This document shows, in pieces, positions 42,852 to 49,689 of a stretch of 64,000 bases of DNA. Origin of the DNA: Polydactylus sextarius (taxonomy: Eukaryota > Chordata > Actinopteri > Polynemidae); the NCBI GenBank assembly GCA_016801845.1, contig CM028931.1:17725340-17789339 (forward strand), written 5' to 3'. The number at the start of each line of letters is the position of its first letter. The stretch's first letter is position 1. The position numbers and the translations under genes were made by a program. The notes beneath the pieces are model-generated. The model ran no database searches, was not told where the DNA came from, and saw only the letters and a program-made list of their open reading frames with translations.

Positions 42852-43268
42852 TCTGCAGTTCAACAACAACTTTCCTCACTAATCTGCAGATGTTCAGACC
42901 AGAGGATTCCTCCTCCACCTCCTCCACCTCCTCCACCTTGACAGGTGATCGAGGCTCCCACGCACACGCACACACACGCGCACGCGGAGCGGTGGTGGGC
43001 TCCGCGCGTTTGCAGCCAAAAAAAAAAAACCGCAGCCACCGCGTGCGGATAAAATCAAACAAACAAATAAACAAAGAGACAAACAGCAGCTTCACACACT
43101 CACACCAGCTGTCTGATGATGATGATGGTGGTGGTGGTGATGAAGAGCAGACCGGGTCCTACCTCCCAGTCCCGCCGACGCGCAGCTCCACATCAGACCG
43201 ACACTCAGCAGCGCCGCCGCCGCGGAGCAGCGGAGCCGGAACCGGAGCGAGGAGGCGGCCGGCGGCAT
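18032..43268 (-). CDS. sez6l: Seizure related 6 homolog-like, neuronal CUB/sushi transmembrane protein
   Basis: Seventeen coding exons sum to 2,751 nt after discounting one extra base, giving 916 residues. Order: signal peptide, Pro/Thr-rich segment (37-165), CUB1 (about 167-275), sushi1 (280-338), CUB2 (341-451), sushi2 (455-516), CUB3 (519-628), sushi3-5 (633-693, 697-757, 762-822), membrane helix (848-870), cytoplasmic tail with NPLY (900-903) and C-terminus DTREYEVSI. Tail and extracellular sequence fit SEZ6L better than SEZ6 or SEZ6L2 (for example TRCRY, SNLRLPL, GYGVELQVKSVNLS). SEZ6-family proteins are type I neuronal membrane proteins acting in synapse and dendrite development and are BACE substrates (family knowledge). 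Every junction keeps phase except one extra base at about 22,940 in CUB3. Its N-terminal Pro/Thr segment is shorter than the mammalian one. Human SEZ6L likewise lies next to MYO18B. Confidence 0.94.
18164..18269 (-). CDS. sez6l: sez6l exon 16: cytoplasmic tail
   Basis: 106 nt, phase 2 to phase 0. Encodes CRYHSNLRLPLIYPHPY, QITVETEFDNPLYETGG. A second AG six bases downstream (start 18,263) would delete Cys-Arg in frame; mammalian SEZ6L keeps CR, so the upstream acceptor is preferred. If the following donor is not used, the frame ends after two more codons (Val-Ser-stop). Confidence 0.92.
18270..18864 (-). other. sez6l intron 15 with GTTAGCGATGCTA-type simple sequence
   Basis: Contains degenerate repeats of TTAGCGATGCTAAG (about 18,390-18,560). 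No coding content is supported. Confidence 0.8.
18865..18973 (-). CDS. sez6l: sez6l exon 15: transmembrane helix
   Basis: 109 nt, phase 1 to phase 2 (CACG|GTAACA). Encodes EATAGSTLDGGS then a hydrophobic helix IALAVFILVLLLSVLLGGA and YVYVTR. Confidence 0.92.
19180..19219. repeat. (TG)n microsatellite
   Basis: A 40-bp pure TG tract on the plus strand; (CA)n on the sez6l transcript, about 35 nt after the exon 14 donor. Confidence 0.97.
19255..19290 (-). CDS. sez6l: sez6l exon 14: 36-nt juxtamembrane mini-exon
   Basis: Acceptor TTTCAG|CCGAC, donor GGAAG|GTGAGT, phase 1 to phase 1. Encodes ADFDCFGNHALE, equivalent to the juxtamembrane linker before the membrane helix in mammalian SEZ6L. A (CA)n tract on the coding strand begins about 35 nt after its donor. 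Skipping would be frame-neutral. Confidence 0.85.
19495..19830. repeat. Degenerate GTTAGTGATGCTAAG array
   Basis: An imperfect 15-bp repeat, part of the TTAGC-rich simple sequence seen across the window, in sez6l intron 13. Confidence 0.8.
20071..20265 (-). CDS. sez6l: sez6l exon 13: sushi domain 5
   Basis: 195 nt, phase 1 to phase 1. Encodes SCENPGLPDNGYQILSKRLY, PGESLTFVCYQGYELIGE and PLPLCR. Confidence 0.94.
20285..20510. repeat. GTTAGCGATGCTACACG array
   Basis: Several copies of a compound block (GATGCTAGATGTCACAGATG, GTTAGCGATGCTACACGTTA) between sez6l exons 12 and 13. Confidence 0.85.
20549..20740 (-). CDS. sez6l: sez6l exon 12: sushi domain 4
   Basis: 192 nt, phase 1 to phase 1. Encodes MYCSDPGHVDHSTRSLSDP, VGTTIQYSCNAGY and TSRLPHCV. 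Confidence 0.94.
20829..21023 (-). CDS. sez6l: sez6l exon 11: sushi domain 3
   Basis: 195 nt, phase 1 to phase 1. Encodes VSRNDSCPDLPEIQNGWKTT, ARITYQCDPGYDLVG and PPFCEK. Confidence 0.94.
21040..21600. other. sez6l intron 10, AT-rich unique part
   Basis: AT-rich unique sequence (about 21,230-21,600); nothing recognisable. Confidence 0.6.
21631..21668. repeat. (GT)n microsatellite
   Basis: 38-bp dinucleotide tract. Confidence 0.95.
21794..21860. repeat. (GT)n-(CA)n palindrome
   Basis: A GT tract runs directly into a CA tract through TGTTCACA, giving an inverted repeat with roughly 27-bp arms and a 2-bp centre. Confidence 0.92.
21968..22031. repeat. (GT)32 microsatellite
   Basis: 64-bp perfect dinucleotide tract in sez6l intron 10. 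Confidence 0.97.
22321..22740. repeat. 20-bp minisatellite AAATGTGACTAAACGTAACT, 21 copies
   Basis: Regular array varying only at AACGTAACT/AACGTAGCT/AACGCAACT, with degenerate copies on the 5' side from about 22,195. Lies 60 bp from sez6l exon 10 on the intron side. Confidence 0.96.
22801..22998 (-). CDS. sez6l: sez6l exon 10: CUB3, second half, carrying a 1-nt frame disruption
   Basis: 198 nt; phase 2 entry and phase 1 exit require 197, so one base is extra. The first part reads LNISDSDMLTITDGDEVTT. After about 22,940 the conserved sequence (ILGRYVGGSGP, STTPDLTVTFHSDPAGLVF, GEGFIINYM) continues in the next frame. Read literally, the protein would stop at 22,830-22,832 inside CUB3. Confidence 0.92.
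23240..23900. repeat. Dispersed GTTAGCATTAGC simple sequence
   Basis: Degenerate GTTAGCACTAGC/GTTAGTGTTAGC motifs with two copies of a block around CAGGAGGTCATTTTAAACCA (23,278 and 23,405). Within sez6l intron 9. Confidence 0.8.
23901..24240. other. Unique intronic sequence with a hairpin (sez6l intron 9)
   Basis: Non-repetitive segment containing an 11-bp inverted repeat AATTTATTCTG/CAGAATAAATT at 24,045-24,055 and 24,078-24,088. Function unknown. Confidence 0.5.
24256..24394 (-). CDS. sez6l: sez6l exon 9: CUB3, first half
   Basis: 139 nt, phase 1 to phase 2 (CAGCT|GTGAGT). Encodes CGGDLTGPGGVILSPNWPE and GEDCSWRIHVGEDKRVLLDV. Confidence 0.93.
24593..24787 (-). CDS. sez6l: sez6l exon 8: sushi domain 2
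   Basis: 195 nt, phase 1 to phase 1. Encodes GHCYEPYLQNGNFTTSDP and CDPGHSLEQGPPVIEC with YWNDTEPLCK, almost as in mammals. Confidence 0.94.
24856..25022 (-). CDS. sez6l: sez6l exon 7: CUB2, second half
   Basis: 167 nt, phase 2 to phase 1. Encodes LVLWSGLDAG, PFEGVISEGPAVRIQF and GFNIRYE. Confidence 0.93.
25080..25380. other. GCTAAC-rich sequence in sez6l intron 6
   Basis: Degenerate GTTAGCTAACTT/TTCAGCTAAC motifs; no gene. Confidence 0.7.
25398..26264. repeat. 11-bp minisatellite GGTCTCGTTCT/G in sez6l intron 6
   Basis: About 870 bp of GGTCTCGTTCT, GGTCTCGTTCG, GGTCTCGTTCA with occasional CAGGCCCTGTTCT. The 11-bp length and lack of stops open all three plus-strand frames (up to 365 codons) and some minus frames; none is a gene. 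Confidence 0.96.
26293..26464 (-). CDS. sez6l: sez6l exon 6: CUB2, first half
   Basis: 172 nt, phase 1 to phase 2 (GACAG|GTAGGA). Encodes CGGTVKNATVGRVLSP and LEAPKDQRLHLHLERL. Its donor lies about 30 bp from a large intronic minisatellite. Confidence 0.92.
26529..26714 (-). CDS. sez6l: sez6l exon 5: sushi domain 1
   Basis: 186 nt, phase 1 to phase 1. Four Cys of a sushi/CCP module (LSC, FHC, LTC, PSC), single-exon domain as usual. Confidence 0.94.
26850..27045 (-). CDS. sez6l: sez6l exon 4: CUB1, second half
   Basis: 196 nt, phase 0 to phase 1 (CAGA|GTGAGT). Encodes VKSVNLSEGEQLSIRGVD, LANQTLLVEGQVIRSPTNT and GTFQLHYQ, with N-glycosylation sequons. Confidence 0.94.
27060..28085. other. AT-rich sez6l intron 3
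   Basis: Extremely AT-rich, without clear repeats or genes; a 99-codon hydrophobic frame here is low-complexity. Confidence 0.8.
28204..28343 (-). CDS. sez6l: sez6l exon 3: CUB1, first half
   Basis: 140 nt, entering in phase 1 and ending in phase 0 (CTGCAG|GTACGA). Encodes CTLNFSDPEGYIDS and TVYTGYGVELQ, closely matching the SEZ6L CUB1 start. Confidence 0.93.
28485..28874 (-). CDS. sez6l: sez6l exon 2: Pro/Thr-rich N-terminal segment
   Basis: 390 nt, phase 1 to phase 1. Acceptor GTCTGTGCAG|ATCC lies 3' of a short (GT)n. Low-complexity, with Pro run ETPPPPPAAD and a Thr-rich end (ATVTTATDADAETETT), like the mucin-like region before CUB1 in SEZ6 proteins. Confidence 0.88.
28881..28908. repeat. 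(CA)n next to the sez6l exon 2 acceptor
   Basis: Short CA tract; on the transcript it is (GU)n just upstream of the polypyrimidine part of the acceptor. Confidence 0.9.
29053..29078. repeat. (CA)n microsatellite
   Basis: Pure tract of about 13 units in sez6l intron 1. Confidence 0.95.
29161..29930. other. Unique sequence in sez6l intron 1
   Basis: No gene or clear repeat apart from a little TTAGCATCTCTAAC sequence near 29,355-29,430. Confidence 0.6.
29936..30085. repeat. TATATA/TATTTATA AT-rich repeat
   Basis: About 150 bp of TATATATTTATATA motifs, largely self-complementary and able to fold. Confidence 0.93.
30086..30740. other. Unique sequence in sez6l intron 1 with ATGGCG motifs
   Basis: Contains ACAACATGGCGCCCATGAGTCA near 30,147 (YY1-like ATGGCG plus AP-1 TGAGTCA) and CATCATGGCGGCTCTG near 30,611. 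No coding region is supported. Confidence 0.45.
30747..30785. repeat. (TA)n microsatellite
   Basis: About 20 TA units. Confidence 0.95.
30786..31780. other. Unique to degenerate sequence in sez6l intron 1
   Basis: 31,330-31,780 is enriched in CCTCCTAGA/ACAACCTC motifs, probably a decayed relative of the neighbouring minisatellite. No gene seen. Confidence 0.5.
31784..32508. repeat. 21-bp minisatellite CTGGAGGACTACTGGGACCT, about 34 copies
   Basis: The first 20 or more copies are identical; later ones are shortened or varied (CTAGTGGGACC, CTCCTGGAGG). 21 bp is 7 codons, so the plus strand reads LEDYWDL repeats in a 265-codon frame. It lies in sez6l intron 1, antisense, with no signal peptide, splice or family support, so I treat it as repeat only. 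Confidence 0.95.
32646..32840. repeat. 9-bp/10-bp array ATGTAACGA / ATGTAACAATGTAATG
   Basis: Tandem ATGTAACAATGTAACG and ATGATGTAACG units in sez6l intron 1. Confidence 0.92.
32841..34000. other. Unique sequence in sez6l intron 1
   Basis: Includes a (CCT)n tract at about 33,250-33,285 and a short (AC)n at 33,722. No gene is recognisable. Confidence 0.6.
34005..36050. repeat. 16-bp minisatellite CTACCTCATTACGACG, about 2 kb
   Basis: Units alternate CTACCTCACTACGACG, CTACCTCACCACGACG and CTACCTCATTACGATG. A spacer motif CACCACTTCACTAAAACAAC followed by TTAGCTACCTC recurs near 34,222, 34,490, 34,886, 35,442, 35,489, 35,684 and 35,890, showing higher-order duplication. Frames up to 326 codons are by-products. 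Confidence 0.96.
36051..37405. other. Unique sequence in sez6l intron 1
   Basis: Short (CA)n at 36,447-36,465. No supported gene. Confidence 0.6.
37411..37740. repeat. 30-bp minisatellite, 11 copies
   Basis: Unit AAGCTAACGCTAGCTGGGAC followed by TGTCTAAACA, each with the near-palindrome GCTAACGCTAGC. A 113-codon minus frame (FRQSQLALAS repeat) is a by-product. Confidence 0.96.
37741..39320. other. sez6l intron 1: TTAGC-rich flanks and a unique core
   Basis: 37,741-38,040 and 38,815-38,950 are TTAGC-rich. 38,300-38,740 is unique, moderately GC-rich sequence that could be a conserved element; no exon fits. Confidence 0.45.
39324..39362. repeat. (GT)n microsatellite
   Basis: Pure tract; other GT tracts lie at 39,505-39,541, 39,689-39,708 and 39,823-39,860. 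Confidence 0.95.
40022..40118. repeat. 22-bp repeat CTTCACTCAGAGCTAACGTT, 4 copies
   Basis: Tandem copies, each containing the palindrome GCTAACGTTAGC. Confidence 0.92.
40416..40804. repeat. CCCCCGACTCC / CCCCTGACTCC minisatellite
   Basis: About 390 bp of runs of 4-6 C separated by GACT or TGACT. The minus strand (sez6l sense) is runs of G every 8-10 nt. Three minus frames of 93-202 codons (GESGGVRGS-like) are by-products. Confidence 0.95.
40964..41066. repeat. GAGATGGGGATGAG repeat
   Basis: About seven imperfect 15-bp units, G-rich on the plus strand. Confidence 0.9.
41183..41266. repeat. (CA)n compound microsatellite
   Basis: Two CA tracts separated by TATAA. Confidence 0.95.
41366..41412. 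repeat. (GT)n microsatellite
   Basis: Pure tract facing the CA tract 100 bp upstream, so the pair can form a hairpin. Confidence 0.95.
41600..42530. repeat. GCTAACATGCTAAC-type simple sequence
   Basis: Degenerate GCTAACATCAACAAGCTAAC and TTAGCATTTAGCTCAAACTG motifs recur at intervals of about 130-150 bp in sez6l intron 1. Confidence 0.85.
42770..42850. repeat. (CAT)27 microsatellite
   Basis: Perfect trinucleotide tract; the poly-His frame around it is not a gene. Confidence 0.97.
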
Positions 43269-43470
43269 GACGACAGGAGCCGGAGCCGGTCCGGAGGGTG
43301 AAGACAGGAGGAGGCTGGACGAAGGACGCGGGGGGGTCCCCCCTGGTTCTGGTTCTGAGGTGGTTCTGGTCTAGATCTAGTCTGAACCAGCTGATCGGCG
43401 GAGACGGTCCGCGTGCGAGCGCAGCATCATCCGGACTGAGAGGAGCCGCGCGGTCCTGGTCCTCCTCCTC
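42950..43470 (-). promoter_or_regulatory. sez6l: CpG-rich region around sez6l exon 1, probable promoter
   Basis: Dense CG dinucleotides (CGCGCACGCGGAGC, GCGCCGCCGCCGCGG, CGTGCGAGCGCAGC) surround the signal-peptide exon. No TATA box is evident. Promoter status is inferred from position and composition. Confidence 0.55.
43163..43268 (-). CDS. sez6l: sez6l exon 1: initiator Met and signal peptide
   Basis: 106 nt: ATG at 43268, then a basic N-terminus and hydrophobic stretch (CSAAAALLSVGLMWSCASA) typical of a signal peptide. Donor GGAG|GTAGGA, phase 1, fits exon 2. The exon lies in a CpG-rich segment. It was chosen by structure, start context and phase, since signal peptides are poorly conserved. 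Confidence 0.8.
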
Positions 43471-43481
43471 CACGGACTCTT

Positions 43482-43525
43482 CTCTCTCTCTCTCTCCCTG
43501 ACCACACACACACACACACACACAC

Positions 43526-43560
<35 letters not shown>
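43482..43560. repeat. (CT)n then (CA)n microsatellite
   Basis: CTCTCTCTCTCT followed by two CA tracts, probably 5' flank or 5' UTR of sez6l. Confidence 0.93.
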
Positions 43561-43655
43561 CCTGACCTTAATGATAATGAAACTTTTACTGCTGTGTGTG
43601 TGTGTGTGTGTGCAGCAGTCAGGATCAGGACACACACACAGTGTTACATAAGCGC

Positions 43656-43720
43656 GGGTCCGGGTCCAGGTCCAGGTCCAGGTCCAGGTCCAGGTCCAGG
43701 TCCAGGTCCAGGTCCAGGTC
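43656..43720. repeat. (CCAGGT)n hexanucleotide repeat
   Basis: About ten units. A similar (CCTGGT)n lies at 46,047-46,082. Confidence 0.95.
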
Positions 43721-44155
43721 TCTATTTGATGGTTTAAATATGTGAATATTAAAACGTCACTGATCATGTTTATGAGGTTTTAGTTTCAGCTGCAGTCACG
43801 AGACTTTTATTTTGAAAACACACCGACAACAATAAAATAAGAAGAAATTAATCAAATGTAAAAAAATAAACATAAAATAAAATAAGATAAAAGACAAAAT
43901 TATAAAAGATACAAAAAACAAGAAAAATAAAATACTATTAAATGTATTTATATTAAAATAAATGTTCTTAAAAAATATTATAGTTTTGTTTTTTTTAAAC
44001 TCGTCAATAAACCAGAAACTGAAACAACAGCTAGCGTCTGAGCTAGCTTAGCATGGGTTAGCATGCTAACAACGCTCTGATCAATAAACAGCTGTTAGCG
44101 TTAGTGACGTAGCAGCTTCAACTTTAATTCACTGATCGTCAATGAGCTTTTCTGT
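43721..44155. other. AT-rich intergenic sequence
   Basis: No gene or recognisable element. Confidence 0.6.
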
Positions 44156-44159
44156 CCAG

Positions 44160-44434
44160 CAGGTGGAGGGGGCGGAGCCTGAGGGGGCGGAGCCTGAGGG
44201 GGTGGAGCCTGAGGGGGCGGAGCCTGAGGGCGGAGCATGAGGGGGTGGAGCCTGAGGGGTGGAGCCTCAGAGGGTGGAGCCTCAGAGGGTGGAGCCTGAG
44301 GGGTGGAGCCTGAGGGGGTGGAGCCTGAGGGGGCGGAGCCTGAGGGGGCGGAGCCTGAGGGGGCGGAGCATGAGGGGGTGGAGCCTGAGGGGGTGGAGCC
44401 TCAGAGGGTGGAGCCTGAGGGTGGAGCCTGAGGG
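44160..44434. repeat. 15-bp repeat GGCGGAGCCTGAGGG
   Basis: About 18 units, GC-rich. Proline/arginine-rich frames on both strands are by-products. Confidence 0.95.
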
Positions 44435-44589
44435 GCCGACGCCGTACGTGTTGATTGAATAAAACATTCAGTAATAAACGACCTCCTTCAGTATCAAAGG
44501 TAGAACGTAGAACAGACGTTTGTAACAAACAGAACGTTAAACGCTGGTGAACGTGTGATGTCATCACTCTGAGACGCTCAGACGTGACG

Positions 44590-45080
44590 CTAGGCTACGT
44601 AGCTCGTTCCGTGGAACTTCTGGGAACTTAGAACCTCAGGAAATGAGACACGGATCCGTCAGGAACTGAGGACGTTAGAGACCTCGGAGAACCTAACGCC
44701 TCGGGAAGTTTGGAACGTGGAAGCTTAGAACCATGGGAACACGACTACAGGAGCGTGAACTGTGGAACTTTTGGGAACTTAGAACCTCAAAAGTAAATAC
44801 ATTTGGATCGTAAGACGGCAACCATTAGAACTTGGGGACATAGAACCTTGTGGGAAATTAGGAACATGGAAACTTAAGACCATGAAACCTAGAACCTTAG
44901 GAACCTTTGGGAACTTTGGACGGTGGAAATATTCTGGATTCTGTAAAAATCTGGGAACCAAACAAATGTGCGGAGAACAAATCTGACCCTTTAGTGTCGG
45001 TTCTACTAGAATCAGTTCATCAAGTTCTAGTTGAACCGTTGTTGTTCCTCTCGGTCTCGTCACTTCTTTAAGTTCCATCG
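44590..45080. repeat. Degenerate GGAACTTAGAACC repeats
   Basis: Imperfect, strongly diverged units; no gene. Confidence 0.6.
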
Positions 45081-45573
45081 AGTTCTTCTTCTTTGATGAA
45101 ACGGCGGCAGAACAAACGTCATCTTTGTCTTCAAACTGAACAGCATCATTGTCCAGATGATTTCACAGACACAAGAGCGCGGCTGTTGTTCTGTGTTCTC
45201 CGTTCTCCGTTCTCTGTTCTCTGTTCTCCGCCGCTCTCGTCTCTAAAACCATCGACACAAACATCAATGTTTCTTCTTCCTCGTCTCGTCTTTTATCTGC
45301 ACGTTCTTCTCGTCCTCGTCGTTTTTAATCCTCTGCAGTCGTTTGCTCGTGTCTCCTTCACGGCGCTCGGCCGAGGAGCAGAGGTCAAATGAACACGTGT
45401 TTGTTATTATTTACATTAATATTAATGTAAATAATAATAAAGACGTTTATCAGCAGGACGAGGAAACATCACGTCTGAGTCGCTAAACGTTCACAAACCA
45501 CACGTTTCACTGGAGCTTCACACAATGAAAGATGTGGAGCAGCTAAATCATGATTCAGCTTTATGAAGCTGTT

Positions 45574-45720
<147 letters not shown>

Positions 45721-46389
45721 AGGTGAGTCTGTGTTTTTTTTGTCAATAAATCTCATAAAAAGATAAAAATCAACAGGAAATGATTTTTTTAATAAACCAG
45801 TGAGTAGTGATGTCATACTGACCTTGACCTTTGACCTCAAACGTCCACACGGTCCAACAAAGAGTCTGACTGAACGTTTACATCCTGAGACCTGATCCAG
45901 GACTTTACACTAAGACCTGATCCAGGACTTCAGGTGTTTTTTCAGAAACCAGGATGAATCCAGTTTACTTCCTGTTTATGATGCTGAGGTTTGTTTACAT
46001 GAAACAAAAATGTTGTTTATATAATTATCATCAAACACAGAAGCAGTCCTGGTCCTGGTCCTGGTCCTGGTCCTGGTCCTGGAGCCTCAGTCTGGGTGGT
46101 TTGGCGGCGGTTTCAGACGTTTCCTGTTTTCAGGTCAGTGAGCAGGACGTCGACACCGAGACGTTAAAGACACACAAAGCGGATCTGTTGAGTCCGGGTC
46201 TAGACGCCCCGAGGCGCCGCAGATTCACTCAAGTTGAAATCCTCTTCTGTTGTTGACGTTTCTCTGACGGGTCACGGCGCCGCAGGTTGTAGAGAAGACC
46301 CGGTCTGACCCACCTACACGACCACGGCCCCGGACCTGATACGACTTCCTGGAAAAACTCTGGTTCATTTTACTGAGAGAAGAACACGT

Positions 46390-46850
46390 TTGTTCCCTTC
46401 AGTCAAATGTCCTGAAGGATCAATAGAAACCTCCGGAAGAACCAGGACCACAAAACCTTCAAGACTCCTTAGACCTTCTGAAGGACTACAAGGACCACTA
46501 GGACCTGTCAGAGATCACCTAGAAACCTTGAAGGACTTCTTAAGACACAACCACCATGAGTCCAACCAGAAACCTCTTCCAGAACCAGGACCTCTAGAGT
46601 CACCAAGAGACTGAGGACCAACGTGATCCCTGGTAGCGCCACTAAAACCTCCTAAGGGTACCACCTGGAGGACTACCGAGACCACTAGATTCTCCACAAG
46701 GTCTATTCTCCCCGTTGGCCTCCAGAGCTTCATAAAGGTCTCTAAAGTCCTACTAGAGACCACCGAGACTTTGATCAGGACCAGAACCTCCTCCTTAGTG
46801 AAAACCAGAACCCCCTGAAACCATCTCTCTGACATTAAACACCTGAACCA
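46390..46850. repeat. Degenerate AGAACCAGGACC / CTTCTGAAGGACTAC sequence
   Basis: Highly diverged short-unit repeat; no coding support. Confidence 0.5.
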
Positions 46851-46859
46851 CCTTCGACT

Positions 46860-49160
46860 AAAACATCTTAAAGTCCAGCGTTTAATTCACATCAGAGGCT
46901 GAAAGTTGACGTGTTGATCATTATTTTCCAGGCGTAGTGGATGAAACCTTCAGCTCTGTTATTCATGAGGTTTCACGTCCTCGGGCTCATTTAACTTCCA
47001 CTTATCTGGACGGAGCAGGAACATCAGAGCAGCTTCTGCTGTAAGAAATGAAATAAACTGCTGAAGAGAAGCTGCCGAATTTAATTATTTCTCTTGTTTC
47101 ACCTCAACTGAAAGATGAGAAATCACTGTTCCTTCAGGGAGAAGAACAATAAGTTCTTTAACACCGAGTCACAAACGGTGGATTAAAACAAACCGTCTTC
47201 GCTCAGAATCAGACGAGCCGCTGGAGAAACCAGGTCAAGACGTCACAACTGGGTCACGTTGACGTGACGACCGACAAAAACACAAACCTCCGACGTTTCA
47301 GAGGAAAAACACGTTGAGCAGCTTCAAGTTGAAGAGACGGATCGACAAGAAACAACCGGTCTGGACTCTGGTGGACTTGGTCCTCTGATGAATCATCAGT
47401 TAATGATCAGGACCTGGTCTGAGACCGGGACTGGATCTGTCATGTTAGAAAACTGGAGGAGTCTGAAGAGACTGACAAAGAGCGACAGCCAATCAGAGGA
47501 GGGATGTGAGATAAATGCTGCTGCCGTCTCACTGATTCACTCACAACCACGTTTAAAAGTCTGACGTCTCAGAACCGCTAGCACTGCTACGTTAGCACTG
47601 CTACGTTAGCACTGCTACGTTAGCAATGCTAAATGTTAGCAATGCTAAATGTTAGCAATGCTGAGCACTAATGACGCTACGCGCTGGTGATATGTGATAT
47701 GTGATAAGTGTTACCGACAATCAACGTTAGCGACGCTAAGAGTTAGTAATGCTAAGTGTTATCAACGTTAAACGTTAGCGACGCTAAGCGCTAGCGATTT
47801 CTGGAACCTCCATCAAACACATGAGAGGTTCGACGTCCGATGGATCCAGCTGGTTCGGTCGATCGACGTAGACGACGTTGTTACGTTTGTGTTTGTAAAT
47901 AAAGATGAAGGAGGGACAGGAAGTCAGGAAACAACCTGGAGGTTACAGGAAATGTAGAGAAATGACGACAACACCTACTAAACCGGTCTGGACCTAAACC
48001 AGAACGATTATCTTATATCACGTAAGACATAAATACGTGAATAAAACGTCCTGGTCGTCAGTAAAATCAACGTTTCTTTTCCATTCTCTAATAAAATACG
48101 AGGTTTGTACCAGCTCACGTTCCGTTCCCTCGTTACGTGATGAATCTACTGTTTTTCTGGTGGTTTCAGTAATAAAATATCTGCAGGCTTCTTCTCCACA
48201 CTTGTCACCTTCAACCACAGAGCAGCAGCTGATCACAGGAAACAGCCGCTGCAGTGGATGGAAAAGCTGCAGACTCTGGGGATTTCACAAATAAGGATTT
48301 TTTCCTTTTTTCTCTGAACGAGCGTTACAGGATGTTGTGTTTTCAGTCTGTTTCCTCGTTTCTTTTTCTTTCTATATAAACCAGAAGAGAAACAAACAGA
48401 ATCACAGACTGTTTTTCTTTTTCTTTCAGGTACGAAGGTAAAAACCTGCAGAGCTGGATCCATTAAACAGACTTTATAATCATCAGCTGAAGGAGACGAT
48501 GTTACTCTCAGTTTGTGGTGAACTCACCTCTGATCAACTGATCCGAGACCTGGATCACAATCAAGGACCTGGTTGTTTGGCGTAAGGACGCGGGTCCGTT
48601 TCGTTCTTCTCGGTTAAATCACCTCAAACTAAAAGGACCCGACTTCTTCTGCGTCCACGAAAACTACCGAGGACAAGACAAACAGCTACTGGAGATACAG
48701 GCTGGAGATTCACAAACACACCCTCACATTTCACAACCAGCAAACCTCCAAGACCTGCAGAAGGAAATCCAACCGATCCCAAACCTCCTGGATCCTGGTC
48801 CTTAACGGTACGAACCTCCTGCTACGACGTCGCTACAACAACGTTCAACCTGCTACGAAGACTTCAGAGACGACGCCGCCACGTAGGGAAGAGAAACAAC
48901 CGACTCCTGGTTCAGAAACATAACGTAATCGTCACGGTCTCTGGGTCTTAAAGGAGTCGGGGAAGCGACGTCCTGAAAGTAACGTTTCTCCAAACGGTGG
49001 CTCCAGTTTCTGCTTCGACTTTAACATGAACGTCAACGGTCGATCACCAACGTCTTGTGGATAAAACTACGTTTCTCTGTTGAATAATTAACTGTCGTCT
49101 GGTTATTCAGTCACGTTGTACTTGGCTCAACTTGCTGTGTCTCTTCCTCTAAACCGTTCT
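46860..49160. other. Intergenic sequence between sez6l and myo18b
   Basis: Mostly unique, with a TTAGCAATGCTAAATG patch at 47,575-47,800. 46,920-47,110 is a non-repetitive AT/GC-balanced segment worth testing for conservation. I see no gene. Confidence 0.5.
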
Positions 49161-49162
49161 AT

Positions 49163-49328
49163 CTGGACTCTACTGGACTCTACTGGACTCTACTGGACTC
49201 TACTGGAGGAGATGCTGTACTTGTTGCTGGGTTAGCTTACGACCAGGTAGCTACGACGATGGCTATCACTCTTGTCCTGTTTAAACATGGAGCTTGATTA
49301 TTTTGTTGACGCTCTCTCAACTCAACTG
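49163..49328. repeat. Inverted repeat, left arm
   Basis: Begins with four CTGGACTCTA units and continues through GGAGGAGATGCTGTACTTGT to CTCTCAACTCAACTGG. It pairs with 49,514-49,678 with only about one mismatch and a 2-nt indel. Confidence 0.93.
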
Positions 49329-49513
49329 GTCTCTACTGGTCTCTACTCAGTCTCTAGTGTTTCCACTTGGTGCTAGTTCCTGGTTCCAGCTACTGTTTTA
49401 GTTCCTACTCTGTGGAGGAACCAATGGAGCTGAGTCGATACTAAAACGTGACGTGAACAGACGCCGGCCACTGATTGGTCAGAGGGAGTGTCTTCACAAG
49501 CTGCCACCAGACG
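49329..49513. mobile_element. Loop of the inverted repeat, MITE-like
   Basis: Contains CACTTGGTGCTAGTTCC, GAGCTGAGTCGATACTAAAA, CGTGACGTGAACAGACG and CACTGATTGGTCAGAGGGAG. I recall similar sequence from abundant non-autonomous DNA transposons in fish, which fits a foldback element. The family assignment is from memory and uncertain. Confidence 0.5.
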
Positions 49514-49678
49514 CCAGTTGAGTTGAGAGAGTCAACAAAATAATCAAGCTCCATTTTTAAACAGGACAAGAGTGATAGCCATCGTCGTAGCTACCTGGTC
49601 GTAAGCTAACCCAGCAACAAGTACAGCATCTCCTCCAGTAGAGTCCAGTAGAGTCCAGTAGAGTCCAGTAGAGTCCAG
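49514..49678. repeat. Inverted repeat, right arm
   Basis: Reverse complement of the left arm, ending in CCAGTAGAGTCCAGTAGAGT units. Confidence 0.93.
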
Positions 49679-49689
49679 TAGAAGGTACC

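Noticed and set aside
18032..43268. Assignment to sez6 or sez6l2 instead of sez6l
   Set aside because: The tail (TRCRY, SNLRLPL, ETG, REYEVSI), CUB1 (GYGVELQVKSVNLS) and neighbour myo18b all fit SEZ6L better; SEZ6 neighbours MYO18A in human.
42695..43270. 191-codon plus frame with poly-His
   Set aside because: Caused by (CAT)27 and it lies antisense to the sez6l signal-peptide exon.
43159..43767. 202-codon minus frame overlapping sez6l exon 1
   Set aside because: It runs through (CA)n and (CCAGGT)n and is out of frame with the signal peptide that splices correctly to exon 2.
45093..45392. 99-codon plus frame with a signal-like MFLLPRLVFYLHVLLVLVVF
   Set aside because: CTCGTC-rich local sequence gives Leu/Val codons; no homology or flanking exons.
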